Assembly: GCF_000590885.1 (NCBI RefSeq) | Contig: NZ_JFHN01000063.1 | Coordinates: 118,653 to 182,652, forward strand | Reading direction: 5' to 3' | Source of the DNA: Erwinia mallotivora | GTDB lineage: Bacteria; Pseudomonadota; Gammaproteobacteria; Enterobacterales; Enterobacteriaceae | DNA length: 64,000 nt | Shown here: positions 30,870-41,418 of the stretch, in pieces | Layout: the number at the start of each line of letters is the position of its first letter | Position numbering within the stretch: position 1 is the first letter of the stretch | Program-made: the position numbers and the translations under genes | The notes under the pieces: generated by a model | Database searches by the model: none | The model's input: the letters and a program-made list of their open reading frames with translations, nothing else | What the model was told of the DNA's origin: nothing

Positions 30870-31220
30870 TCACGGGCATTTGTAGACCTGGCCGCTCATT
30901 TTGCTGTCCAGCGGTGCGAAGCTTGACCAGATAGTTTGGGTGGGGCTGGTTGCGCCATAAATCACATTACCGCCCATTTCCGCAGCCCGGTTACGCAGGT
31001 CATTTGCCGCACCACGCAGGGAACTGCTTTCACCGCCGCCAGCGCCACTCAACCAGTTACTTTGTGCACCGGTCACATTACCCAGCAACTGACAACCGGC
31101 GGCAGGTTGTTTGTCGGTAAAGGTCACTCGCTCTCCCGCAGGACTGAGCGTTTTGGAGCTGCTACAGCCTGCCAGCAGCATCGCCGCGACTGAAACTCCC
31201 AGCAAAATGTTAATCCGCAT
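30870..31220 (-). CDS. yjeI: YjeI-like DUF4156 lipoprotein
   Basis: 116 aa from ATG 31220 with GGGGA 6 nt upstream; two further in-frame ATGs lie upstream. The lipobox LLAGC follows a hydrophobic signal, then SSSKTLSPAGERV. The conserved GNVTGAQSNWLSGAG...LRNRAAEMGGNVIYG region identifies the E. coli YjeI/DUF4156 family. Function unknown; likely outer-membrane attached. It sits between epmB and groL, as in E. coli (yjeJ is missing). Confidence 0.88.
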   Translation of the reverse strand: MRINILLGVSVAAMLLAGCSSSKTLSPAGERVTFTDKQPAAGCQLLGNVTGAQSNWLSGAGGGESSSLRGAANDLRNRAAEMGGNVIYGATSPTQTIWSSFAPLDSKMSGQVYKCP

Positions 31221-31505
31221 TTTTATCCCCATTATTATCATCAGAGTTCCTGATCGTACCGAACGTCCCGGTTTTTACGTAAGCATCCATTGCTCAGCCA
31301 GCTGTCAGAGTATTATTCAGGTCTGTTGTTACGCGCTAACTTAGCGCCAGGCCCACCAGGCTATTTTATTTGCCATTTTGAACCTGGGCAGTGCTCACAA
31401 TCCTCCCGTACTAGCTGTACGCTCCGGTTGTTCCGCGCTGTCCGTCTCCAGAGTGACTACAACAATACACGCCCGTTGGGACAGGCTTTTATACTATTTT
31501 CCCCG
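31221..31505. other. Intergenic region between yjeI and groL
   Basis: No supported gene. It should hold the yjeI promoter on the minus strand. Confidence 0.4.
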
Positions 31506-31541
31506 CAAAAAGAAAAACCCCCTGTCAGAGACAGAGGGTTT
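31506..31541 (-). terminator. Terminator after groL
   Basis: On the minus strand AACCCTCTGTC-tct-GACAGGGGGTT is followed by a T-rich run (A-run 31507-31517 on the plus strand). It lies about 25 nt past the groL stop. Confidence 0.9.
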
Positions 31542-31563
31542 GTTCTTAGCAAGGTGGGGGGGA

Positions 31564-33231
<1,668 letters not shown>

Positions 33232-33265
33232 TTAAGTTCTTTTCGTTCAGTGAGTCAGGTGCAAA

Positions 33266-33559
33266 TCAGGCTTCAACAATTGCCAGGATGTCGCTTTCAG
33301 AAATGATCAGCACTTCCTGGTTGTCGATTTTCTCAGTTTTCGCACCGTAGCCTTCGTTGAAAATAACGACGTCGCCCACTTTAACGTCCAGTGGTTTTAC
33401 TTCGCCACTTTCCAGAATGCGACCATTACCCACCGCCAGCACTTCGGCACGTGTTGATTTGCCTGCTGCGGAGCCGGTCAGAACAATGCCACCAGCTGAT
33501 TTAGATTCCACTTCTTTACGCTTGACGATCACACGGTCGTGCAGTGGACGAATTTTCAT
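33266..33559 (-). CDS. groS: GroES, 10-kDa co-chaperonin
   Basis: 97 aa from ATG 33559 ([20 protein letters not shown]). Mobile loop [20 protein letters not shown] and the C-terminal [20 protein letters not shown] are canonical. An AAAGGAGAG ribosome binding site lies just upstream; a longer frame starting at 33607 lacks support. First gene of the groSL operon. Confidence 0.98.
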   Translation of the reverse strand: MKIRPLHDRVIVKRKEVESKSAGGIVLTGSAAGKSTRAEVLAVGNGRILESGEVKPLDVKVGDVVIFNEGYGAKTEKIDNQEVLIISESDILAIVEA

Positions 33560-33639
33560 TGATAGCTCTCCTTTGAGAAATCCAGATCTGTCTTTTGGGA
33601 TGAACACCGGGCCTCACTGGCACGGTTTCGTGACGAAAG

Positions 33640-33668
33640 AGATAGGGACAGCGGCAGGGGCTTTCAAG
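33640..33668 (-). promoter_or_regulatory. Sigma-32 heat-shock promoter of groSL
   Basis: On the minus strand: -35 CTTGAAA, 14-nt spacer, -10 CCCTATCT. This fits the RpoH consensus (CTTGAAA, 13-15 nt, CCCCATnT). It lies about 80 nt upstream of the groS ATG. Confidence 0.9.
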
Positions 33669-33733
33669 GGCAAAAAAAGAATTTTTTTTCTTCTGTGTCA
33701 CAAATGAACAAATATTGCGCACGGCTTCACATT

Positions 33734-33764
33734 AAAAAACAGAAAGGCGGAAAATTCCGCCTTT
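33734..33764 (-). terminator. Terminator after fxsA
   Basis: AAAGGCGGAA / TTCCGCCTTT with a 2-nt centre (33743-33764), followed on the minus strand by a T-run (A-run 33734-33739). It separates fxsA from the groSL promoter. Confidence 0.85.
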
Positions 33765-33772
33765 GAGATTGT

Positions 33773-34237
33773 TTATCGGTCATCACGGTTATCGTCGTGT
33801 TCAAGGCGTTTTGCATCCTTACGCTCATACTCGCCGTCGACGGTAAAACCGCTCTCCGCACCGGCACCTTGCCCACCCCGCCAGACCCGCAGATGTGGCA
33901 TCAGTTTCAATGTCAGATGTCGCTGCACCGGCGGCAACAGCAACAGCAGGCCCAACAGGTCGGTGAAAAAGCCGGGAAGCAGCAGGAGAAAGCCGGCCAG
34001 AATCAGTGACACGCTTTTGATCATTTCGGCAGCCGGACTCTCTCCCGCTGCCAGCTTCTGCTGCATCAGCATGAAGTTCTTCATGCCCTGCTGTTTTACC
34101 AGTGAAATTCCCATGCAGGAGCTGACTATCACCAGCAGCATAGTGACCAGCACACCCAGCACATGTGCAACCTGGATAAAGAGGGTGATCTCAATCCACG
34201 CCAGAACAAAAAGCACAATAAACGGTATCAGACGCAC
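33773..34237 (-). CDS. fxsA: FxsA, cytoplasmic membrane protein
   Basis: 154 aa. Hydrophobic N-terminal half with transmembrane segments (about 3-22, 26-45, 73-100) including RLIPFIVLFVLAWIEITLFI and the LLLLPGFFTDLLGLLLLLPP segment typical of FxsA. The tail is charged. In E. coli overproduction reduces F exclusion of phage T7. Neighbours groSL and aspA are as in E. coli; yjeH, which lies here in E. coli, is missing. Confidence 0.93.
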   Translation of the reverse strand: MRLIPFIVLFVLAWIEITLFIQVAHVLGVLVTMLLVIVSSCMGISLVKQQGMKNFMLMQQKLAAGESPAAEMIKSVSLILAGFLLLLPGFFTDLLGLLLLLPPVQRHLTLKLMPHLRVWRGGQGAGAESGFTVDGEYERKDAKRLEHDDNRDDR

Positions 34238-34545
34238 CGTATTCTCCTGTCAGTCAGGGCCATTCCGCACAGGGCGTAAGGGCAAAAAGGGATAGTCATG
34301 CAGCATAAGATTGGCGCCTGAAAGGCATTTTTCAACCACCGCAGAGTAAATTCATGCCGACAGACTGAAACGGGCTTAACCACATAAGCGGCGACGTTAT
34401 CGTTACAATTAAGCGAAGATAATCGTGTTCCGAAAATTCAAAATGGATAAAATGTTGCCCCGGCGACCTGTGATCGCTTTGTTCGTGATACCCCACTCGC
34501 CCAAAAGCGCTGAAAATGATGAAGGGCATTAATAAGAAGGTTCCC
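34238..34545. other. Divergent promoter region fxsA / aspA
   Basis: No gene. A possible CRP half-site TGTGA occurs at 34469-34473 but its partner half is poor. Otherwise no operator is clear. Confidence 0.35.
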
Positions 34546-35979
34546 ATGGCTAATGACATTCGTATCGAAGAAGACCTGTTAGGTATACGCGAAGTCCCGG
34601 CGGATGCTTACTACGGTGTTCATACTCTGCGTGCGATTGAAAACTTCTCTATCAGTAACAGTAAAATCAGTGATATACCCGAATTTGTTCGCGGTATGGT
34701 GATGGTCAAGCAGGCGGCTGCTATGGCTAACAAAGAACTAAAAACGCTGCCACGCAACATTGCCAATACCATCATTCAGGCCTGTGAAGAGGTGCTGAAC
34801 AACGGTAAATGCATGGATCAGTTTCCGGTTGATGTTTATCAGGGGGGTGCAGGAACCTCGGTGAATATGAACACCAATGAGGTGCTGGCAAATATCGGTC
34901 TGGAACTGATGGGGCATCAGAAAGGGGAATACCAGTTTCTCAATCCAAATGACCACGTCAATAAATGTCAGTCCACCAACGATGCCTATCCGACCGGATT
35001 CCGCATTGCGGTTTACTCATCAATTCTGAAGCTTCTGGATGCGATTGGCCAACTGAGCGAAGGTTTTCAGCGCAAGGCCGTCGAATTTAACACCATCCTG
35101 AAAATGGGGCGCACCCAGTTGCAGGATGCCGTGCCGATGACCCTGGGCCAGGAATTTCACGCTTTTAATGTGCTGCTCAATGAAGAGATCAAAAACATTC
35201 TGCGCACCGCCGAGCTGCTGCTGGAAGTGAACCTGGGCGCCACCGCCATTGGTACGCGCCTCAACACGCCGGATGGGTATCAGCAACTGGCGGTGAAGAA
35301 GCTGGCCGAAGTCAGCAAACTGCCCTGCGTACCGGCGGAAGACCTGATTGAAGCCACGTCAGACTGCGGTGCCTACGTGATGGTGCACAGCGCCCTGAAA
35401 CGTCTGGCGGTGAAATTGTCCAAAATCTGTAACGACCTGCGCCTGCTCTCTTCCGGGCCGCGTGCGGGTCTGAATGAGATCAATCTGCCGGAACTTCAGG
35501 CGGGTTCGTCGATCATGCCCGCCAAGGTGAATCCTGTCGTGCCAGAAGTGGTTAATCAGGTCTGCTTCAAGGTGATTGGCAATGACGTCACCGTGACCAT
35601 GGCTTCCGAAGCGGGACAGTTGCAGCTTAACGTGATGGAACCGGTTATCGGCCAGGCGATGTTTGAATCCGTGGATATTCTGACCAATGCCTGTAGCAAT
35701 CTGCTGAATAAATGTGTAGACGGCATCACCGCTAACAAAGCGGTATGTGAAGCCTATGTATTCAATTCTATTGGCATCGTGACCTACCTGAACCCGTATA
35801 TCGGTCACCATAACGGCGACATCGTAGGCAAGATTTGTGCTGAGACGGGCAAAAGCGTTCGCGAAGTCGTACTGGAACGAGGTCTGCTGACCGAAGCGGA
35901 GCTCGATGACATCTTCTCTACCCACAATCTGATGTACCCGGCTTACAAGGCCAGACGTTATACCGATGAAGATGAGTAA
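34546..35979 (+). CDS. aspA: AspA, aspartate ammonia-lyase
   Basis: 477 aa from ATG 34546 (AAGAAGG 6 nt upstream). The fumarase/aspartase signature [10 protein letters not shown] is present in full, along with [13 protein letters not shown] and [10 protein letters not shown]. It interconverts aspartate and fumarate plus ammonia, feeding fumarate to FrdABCD. A terminator and dcuA follow, an arrangement that supports aspartate use in anaerobic growth. Confidence 0.97.
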   Translation: MANDIRIEEDLLGIREVPADAYYGVHTLRAIENFSISNSKISDIPEFVRGMVMVKQAAAMANKELKTLPRNIANTIIQACEEVLNNGKCMDQFPVDVYQGGAGTSVNMNTNEVLANIGLELMGHQKGEYQFLNPNDHVNKCQSTNDAYPTGFRIAVYSSILKLLDAIGQLSEGFQRKAVEFNTILKMGRTQLQDAVPMTLGQEFHAFNVLLNEEIKNILRTAELLLEVNLGATAIGTRLNTPDGYQQLAVKKLAEVSKLPCVPAEDLIEATSDCGAYVMVHSALKRLAVKLSKICNDLRLLSSGPRAGLNEINLPELQAGSSIMPAKVNPVVPEVVNQVCFKVIGNDVTVTMASEAGQLQLNVMEPVIGQAMFESVDILTNACSNLLNKCVDGITANKAVCEAYVFNSIGIVTYLNPYIGHHNGDIVGKICAETGKSVREVVLERGLLTEAELDDIFSTHNLMYPAYKARRYTDEDE

Positions 35980-35999
35980 ATTGACAGGTTGAGCCAACC

Positions 36000-36034
36000 A
36001 GGCACGGGCGTTCTCAGAACGACGTGCCTTTTTT
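36000..36034 (+). terminator. Terminator after aspA
   Basis: A long stem AGGCACG...CGTTCT-c-AGAACG...CGTGCCT is followed by TTTTTT. It lies 20 nt past the aspA stop; dcuA may be reached by read-through or from its own promoter. Confidence 0.85.
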
Positions 36035-36094
36035 GTGGGCGTTTTCCACATATTTTTAACGGTTAATTAGCAAATACATGCAGGGAGAAGAACT

Positions 36095-37396
36095 ATGGTT
36101 GTGCCGCAATTAATTATCGTGCTGGCAGCGATCTATCTTGGGGCCAGACTGGGCGGCATCGGTATCGGCTTTGCGGGGGGCGTGGGCACCTTAATCCTCA
36201 CGCTGGGTTTCCAGATAAAACCCGGCGTCATCCCCAGTGAGGTGATTGAAATCATCATGGCGGTGATCGCCGCCATTGCTGCGATGCAGGTCGCGGGTGG
36301 GATGAATTATCTGGTAAGTCTTGCAGAACGCCTGCTGCGCAGACACCCGAAGCACATTACCCTTGTCGCACCGTTGGTGACCTATGTCATGACCCTGCTG
36401 GCCGGTACAGGCCACACCGCCTTTTCAACCCTCCCGGTGATCGCCGAGGTGGCAAAGGAGCAGGGCGTACGCCCTTCCCGTCCGCTGTCGATCGCGGTGG
36501 TTGCGTCACAAATCGCCATTACCGCCTCACCAATTTCTGCTGCGGTGGTGTTTCTTTCCGGCATTCTCGAACCGCGAGGCGTCAGTTATCTGGACCTGCT
36601 GGCGGTCGCCATTCCATCAACCATGGTGGCTATTTTTCTTGCCGCACTGGTCACCAACTTTCTTGGTTGCGAGCTGAAAGATGATGCGGTTTATCAGCAG
36701 CGTCTGGCGGACGGCGAGACGCTGCTACGCGGCACACAGGATGTTGAACCACAGCCCGGTGCCCGGCGCGCCGTGATGCTGTTCCTGCTGGGTATCGTCG
36801 CGGTGGTTCTTTACGCCACCGCCATCAGCAAAAACGTTGGACTCATCGCCAACCCTGTATTGCCGCGCAACGACGCGATTGTGGTGTTTATGCTGACCAC
36901 CGCCGCCCTGATTTGCCTGTGTTGCAAAGTGGATACCGCCAGGATCCTCTCGGCCAGTACCTTCAAATCCGGTATGAGCGCCTGCATTTGTGTGATGGGT
37001 GTGGCCTGGCTGGGGGATACCTTTGTAAAAGCGCACATCAGTGATATCCAACAGGTTGCCGGTGAACTGTTAAGTGATCATCCCTGGATGCTGGCAGTCA
37101 TCCTGTTTTTTGCTTCCACGCTGCTTTATTCCCAGGCGGCCACCACTCAGGCGCTGATGCCCGCCGCCCTTCTGCTGGGTGTATCGCCCGTGACGGCGGT
37201 AGCCTCTTTCGCCGCCGTGTCAGCCCTGTTCGTATTACCTACCTATCCCACGCTGCTGGCGGCAGTAGAAATGGATGATACCGGCTCTACCCGGATTGGA
37301 AAATTTGTGTTCAATCACCCGTTTATCGTACCGGGTACGCTGGCCATTGTTCTGTCCGTCGCCTGCGGATTTCTGTTTGGCCACCTGTTTCTGTAA
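36095..37396 (+). CDS. dcuA: DcuA, C4-dicarboxylate antiporter
   Basis: 433 aa, the E. coli length. About 10 transmembrane segments; conserved GTGHTAFSTLPVIAEVAKEQ and SQAATTQALMPAALLLGV segments. It exchanges aspartate, fumarate and succinate across the inner membrane, in line with neighbouring aspA and frdABCD. In E. coli cutA follows; here dsbD comes next. Confidence 0.96.
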   Translation: MVVPQLIIVLAAIYLGARLGGIGIGFAGGVGTLILTLGFQIKPGVIPSEVIEIIMAVIAAIAAMQVAGGMNYLVSLAERLLRRHPKHITLVAPLVTYVMTLLAGTGHTAFSTLPVIAEVAKEQGVRPSRPLSIAVVASQIAITASPISAAVVFLSGILEPRGVSYLDLLAVAIPSTMVAIFLAALVTNFLGCELKDDAVYQQRLADGETLLRGTQDVEPQPGARRAVMLFLLGIVAVVLYATAISKNVGLIANPVLPRNDAIVVFMLTTAALICLCCKVDTARILSASTFKSGMSACICVMGVAWLGDTFVKAHISDIQQVAGELLSDHPWMLAVILFFASTLLYSQAATTQALMPAALLLGVSPVTAVASFAAVSALFVLPTYPTLLAAVEMDDTGSTRIGKFVFNHPFIVPGTLAIVLSVACGFLFGHLFL

Positions 37397-37573
37397 ACGT
37401 TTAAAGATGAGGCGATGCGCGCTGTGGTGCGGGTTACATCCTGAAAAACATCATCCGCCGCGCCGTGGTATATTCCCCTGCCGAAGGATGACCCTCTGAG
37501 CCATCCTGGGCGGCAGGGCCATATTCCTGCCGCCGGTTTACTCAGTTCAACATGGAGAATGTGGTTAACTGCC

Positions 37574-39316
37574 ATGGCTAAATTCCTGACACTGTCTGTT
37601 TTTCTGCTACTGACCACGCTGTTCGGCATCCCGGCTGAAGCCTCGTTTTTTGCCCAAAATAACAACAGTCAATTCATTACTGCCAACCAGGCTTTTGCTT
37701 TCGACTTCAATCAGCAGGGCAACCAGCTGACGCTCAGCTGGCAAATTAAACCCGGTTACTACCTTTATCGTCAGCAGTTCAGCATTACCGTCAGGGACGC
37801 GCAGCTGGCGGAGTGGAGCCTGCCAGCAGGCAAGCCGCACGAAGATGAATTTTATGGCAAAACGCAGATCTATCCGGAGAGCCTGAAACTGCCCTTTACC
37901 CTGCTACAGGCGGCAAAAGGTTCAACCCTGACGGTAAGCTGGCAGGGCTGCGCCGCCGCCGGTTTTTGTTACCCTCCCGAGACCCGCACCCTGCCGTTGA
38001 ATGAGGTCAGGGCCAGCACGTCGGTTGCTGCTGTCGCATCCGCCGCCGCACAGGACGATACGGCAACCAGCCAGCCGGAGATGCCGCAAAGCGCCCCGGT
38101 CGGCAAGCTGCCTTTCTCACCTCTGTGGGCGCTGCTGATTGGCATTGGCGTGGCTTTCACCCCCTGTGTACTGCCGATGTACCCACTGATTTCCGGCATT
38201 ATTCTTGGAGGTCAACGCGCATATTCTTCAGCCCGACTGTTCGCACTGGCACTGTGCTATGTGCAGGGTATGGCGCTGACTTATACGCTGATGGGGGTGA
38301 TCGTCGCCGCCGCCGGACTGCGCTTTCAGGCTGCATTACAGTCGCCTGTATTACTGACTGGCCTGTCAGTGGTGTTTATTTTGCTGGCGCTGTCGATGTT
38401 CGGCCTGTTTACGCTGCAACTGCCCTCATCATTACAGACCCGTTTAACGCTGTGGAGCAACCGCCAGCAGGGCGGCTCTCTCTCCGGCGTGATGATGATG
38501 GGTGCGCTGGCTGGCCTGATTTGCTCGCCCTGCACTACCGCGCCGCTCAGCGCTATCCTGCTGTATATCGCCCAGAGCGGTAATCTGCTGGCCGGAGCGG
38601 GTACTTTATATCTGTACGCACTGGGAATGGGGCTGCCGTTGATTGCGGTTACGCTTTTTGGTCACCGCCTGCTGCCCAAAAGCGGTGCCTGGATGCAGAC
38701 TGTCAAGGAAGGCTTTGGCTTCGTGATCCTCGCCCTGCCGGTTTTCCTGCTGGAGCGGGTTGTTGGCGAACTCTGGGGATTGCGATTGTGGAGTTTCTTA
38801 GGTGTGGCTTTTTTCAGCTGGGCATTTATCAGTCTGAAATCGTCCAATGGCTGGCTGCGTCTGGCACAAATCGTCATGCTGACCGCCGCAATGATTGCAG
38901 CCCGGCCATTGCAGGACTGGGCTTTTCCCGCATCGGTGAGCACAGCAAAGGTTAATACTCTGAACTTTCGTCCTGTCAGCGATATCAGCCAGCTCTCCCA
39001 GGCGTTACAACAGAGTAATGGCCGCATCACCATGCTCGATCTTTATGCTGACTGGTGTGTTGCCTGTAAAGAGTTTGAAAAGTACACCTTCAGCCAGCCA
39101 GACGTACAGACTGCTCTGAAAAACACGCAGCTGCTCCAGGCCAATGTGACCCGCAACAGCGCCCAGGATAGCGCATTGCTTGCGCACCTTCAGGTGCTGG
39201 GCCTGCCGACACTGCTGTTTTTTGATGCCAGTGGTAAAGAGATCCCCCAGTCACGGGTAACCGGTTTTATGAATGCTGCCGATTTCAGGCAACATTTGCA
39301 GAAACTGACTCGTTAA
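37574..39316 (+). CDS. dsbD: DsbD, thiol:disulfide interchange protein
   Basis: 580 aa from ATG 37574; another in-frame ATG 15 nt upstream sits directly against GGAGA. Signal peptide (about 1-24), periplasmic alpha domain with [13 protein letters not shown], eight-helix beta domain with redox cysteines in [13 protein letters not shown] and [12 protein letters not shown], and thioredoxin-like gamma domain with [13 protein letters not shown]. It passes electrons from cytosolic thioredoxin to DsbC, DsbG and CcmG. cutA is missing upstream; a hairpin around 37479-37516 fills the gap. Confidence 0.95.
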   Translation: MAKFLTLSVFLLLTTLFGIPAEASFFAQNNNSQFITANQAFAFDFNQQGNQLTLSWQIKPGYYLYRQQFSITVRDAQLAEWSLPAGKPHEDEFYGKTQIYPESLKLPFTLLQAAKGSTLTVSWQGCAAAGFCYPPETRTLPLNEVRASTSVAAVASAAAQDDTATSQPEMPQSAPVGKLPFSPLWALLIGIGVAFTPCVLPMYPLISGIILGGQRAYSSARLFALALCYVQGMALTYTLMGVIVAAAGLRFQAALQSPVLLTGLSVVFILLALSMFGLFTLQLPSSLQTRLTLWSNRQQGGSLSGVMMMGALAGLICSPCTTAPLSAILLYIAQSGNLLAGAGTLYLYALGMGLPLIAVTLFGHRLLPKSGAWMQTVKEGFGFVILALPVFLLERVVGELWGLRLWSFLGVAFFSWAFISLKSSNGWLRLAQIVMLTAAMIAARPLQDWAFPASVSTAKVNTLNFRPVSDISQLSQALQQSNGRITMLDLYADWCVACKEFEKYTFSQPDVQTALKNTQLLQANVTRNSAQDSALLAHLQVLGLPTLLFFDASGKEIPQSRVTGFMNAADFRQHLQKLTR

Positions 39317-39378
39317 ACGACACTGTGTCAGGTTTTCCGCCGTGAAGACGGAAAAAATGCATTCAGGGGGAGAGTCAT

Positions 39379-39957
39379 TTGCAACGTGAACAGGTACTTG
39401 AGCATGCACTGAACGTACTTGAGCAAAATGGCCTGGCCAGCTCAATGTCGTTTGCCATGATGGCCGAAGCCCTGGCATGCCGGGAAGAGGATTTACAGCG
39501 TTACTGGCCGGATCGTGAGGCTTTGCTGTATGACGCCCTGCGTTATCACAGCCAGCAGATTGACGTCTGGCGTCGTAAGCTGCTGCTGGACGAAACGTTG
39601 AATGCGGGACAGAAACTGTTGGCCCGTTATCAGGTACTGGAAGATGCGGTGCGCAACAATCGCTATCCGGGCTGTCTGTTTATTGCCGCCTGTAGTTTTT
39701 TCCCGCAGCCGGATCATCCCATCCATCAGGTCGCCGAACTGCAAAAACGGGCATCATGGCAATATACCCATGACCTGCTGGCTGAACTGGAGACCGATAA
39801 CCCCACGCTGGTGACGCATCAGATGGAGTTAATCCTTGAAGGCTGTCTGAGCCGTCTGCTGGTGAAACGCAACGTACAGGAAGTGGAGACGGCGCGTGCG
39901 CTTGCGGAGGATGTGCTGAGTATTGCACTCTGTCGCAGGAATGGTGCCCTTACCTGA
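39379..39957 (+). CDS. yjdC: YjdC, TetR-family transcription regulator
   Basis: 192 aa from a TTG start (GGGGGAGAG 7 nt upstream; the start fits E. coli YjdC, MQRE). The N-terminal HTH spans about 1-45; the [21 protein letters not shown] segment (about 98-118) is typical of YjdC. The ligand and targets are unknown. It is the last core gene before pheU, as in E. coli. Confidence 0.9.
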   Translation: MQREQVLEHALNVLEQNGLASSMSFAMMAEALACREEDLQRYWPDREALLYDALRYHSQQIDVWRRKLLLDETLNAGQKLLARYQVLEDAVRNNRYPGCLFIAACSFFPQPDHPIHQVAELQKRASWQYTHDLLAELETDNPTLVTHQMELILEGCLSRLLVKRNVQEVETARALAEDVLSIALCRRNGALT

Positions 39958-40067
39958 GCGGATTGCCACGATGATGCATAAAAAGCACTCACTCAGTAGG
40001 TATTCCGGTATTTTTTATGACAAAGCCGTTGACGGCGGACGGCCTTTACGGTTTAATGCGCCCCGTT

Positions 40068-40143
40068 GCCCGGATAGCTCAGTCGGTAGAGCAGGGGATT
40101 GAAAATCCCCGTGTCCTTGGTTCGATTCCGAGTCCGGGCACCA
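40068..40143 (+). tRNA. pheU: tRNA-Phe(GAA)
   Basis: 76 nt. Acceptor GCCCGGA/TCCGGGC, D arm AGCTCAGTCGGTAGAGC, anticodon arm GGGGATTGAAAATCCCC (GAA), T-arm GGTTCGATTCC, encoded ACCA end. Same place as E. coli pheU, a well-known integration site for pathogenicity islands. Confidence 0.98.
40120..40143 (+). repeat. Candidate left attachment site of the island (tRNA 3' end)
   Basis: The tRNA-Phe 3' end (from TTGGTTCGATTCCGAGTCCG to the ACCA) is intact and the foreign region starts right after it, with an integrase 280 nt further pointing back at it. Tyrosine integrases of this sort use the tRNA 3' end as attB. I did not find a second copy of this sequence in the window, so the right end must lie beyond 64000 or has been lost. 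Confidence 0.55.
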
Positions 40144-40260
40144 CTTCTTCAGAGCCTGTTCGTTAAGGGATGAGATCCTTAACGGGCAAGACAGTGGTCC
40201 TTTATCGTCACCGTACAGAATGAGGCATTTCGTTCTGCACCTGAGGGTAGAAGGACTAAG

Positions 40261-40296
40261 AAACCGGATGATGTTGGCTCATCATCCGGTTTTCTC
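40261..40296. terminator. Strong hairpin between pheU and integrase
   Basis: AAACCGGATGAT / ATCATCCGGTTT with an 8-nt loop (12-bp perfect arms), followed by TTTTCTC on the plus strand and TTTCTT on the minus strand. It probably ends both the pheU and integrase transcripts. A weaker hairpin (CGTTAAGG/CCTTAACG at 40161-40184) lies nearer pheU. Confidence 0.7.
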
Positions 40297-40424
40297 ACAT
40301 CCCAACAATTTCAGTTACAGGTATTTACCTTTTCAGCGTCCCTATGTCAACGTTATGTAAAGCAAAACATAAGAATTTTTCTCTCTTTACTATCATCACG
40401 TTGAAATTTGACTTAGGATTAGTC

Positions 40425-41384
40425 TCAGAAAGCAAACGCTGCCTCCAGGTTTTTCCGTAGGTTATCAATATTCGCCTCTACGTACTCCAGCGTAACCGCA
40501 AGGCTTGAATGCCCCAACAGCATCTGCACGTCGTTCAGGCTCCGCTCCGGTCTTTTCATAAGATCTGTTGCTATAGTGTGGCGGAAGCGATGGGGGCTGA
40601 TAATGCATCCACACTCCCTGGACAACCTTCTGAAAAATGACCTCAGCGGCGGGTGATCCATGTTTTTACCCTGCACATTCTTTTTGTAAGTGAAACGGTT
40701 GATGTTAAACAGCTGATCTTCTGGTTTTGCACCTTTGTCAACGGACCGCGCGTGAAGGACCGCAAGCCCAGGCCTGAGCCTGTCGGTTACGGGGACACGA
40801 TGTTCACGGTGGTTTTTCGACCCTTCCGGACAAAGATTAATGACCCCGTTTTTTAGATCCACATCACATAATCTGATATGCAGCAGCTGATTCTGCCGCA
40901 TACCGGTATACCTCAGCGTATCAATCACGGTCATCCAGAACCACGCTGGTTTGAGCGCGTTGGCGCGGTGCTCATGCGTTCCCCGCTCCTCTTCCATTAT
41001 TTTTCTTTCCATCACCAGGCAGGCTTTTTTTATCTGCTCATCCGTCAGGGTTTTTTTGCGCTTAATATCAGGCCTTACGACAACCATTGAAAAAGGATTA
41101 TCCTCATGTGAAGTCAGTTTGTGGCTGATGGCATGATTGAATATCGCACGCATATGTGAAACTTTGTTATTCCAGGTCCGCTTACTCAGCTTTTGCTCGA
41201 CAAGAACATGCCTGCGCCATTTTAATATATCCATCCGCGTAATATGTTCCGGATTAATATCGTCCCCGCAAAACTCAGTAAACGTTTTAACCACCTTACG
41301 GTAACTCCATTCTGTTGCAGGACGAAGTACCTTACTGAAAAAATAGTCCGTCAAAATATCCTCAAACGTCATTCTCTGCTCCAT
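40425..41384 (-). CDS. Tyrosine recombinase / island integrase
   Basis: 319 aa. N-terminal SAM-like DNA-binding domain (about 5-95), C-terminal phage-integrase catalytic domain with the first Arg in YTGMRQNQLL, the HxxR box in PHRFRHTIATDL, His in LLGHSSLAVTLEY and the nucleophile Tyr just after. It should catalyse integration and excision at the pheU 3' end. It is the first gene of the island and is followed upstream by a TraI_2-type gene on the same strand, the usual end structure of MobH-type ICEs. Confidence 0.9.
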   Translation of the reverse strand: MEQRMTFEDILTDYFFSKVLRPATEWSYRKVVKTFTEFCGDDINPEHITRMDILKWRRHVLVEQKLSKRTWNNKVSHMRAIFNHAISHKLTSHEDNPFSMVVVRPDIKRKKTLTDEQIKKACLVMERKIMEEERGTHEHRANALKPAWFWMTVIDTLRYTGMRQNQLLHIRLCDVDLKNGVINLCPEGSKNHREHRVPVTDRLRPGLAVLHARSVDKGAKPEDQLFNINRFTYKKNVQGKNMDHPPLRSFFRRLSRECGCIISPHRFRHTIATDLMKRPERSLNDVQMLLGHSSLAVTLEYVEANIDNLRKNLEAAFAF

Positions 41385-41418
41385 ATTATTCCCGTATTAT
41401 CACGTTAAAAATCACGCA

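Noticed and set aside
34469..34490. CRP site upstream of aspA
   Set aside because: Only one TGTGA half is good; the second half does not match.
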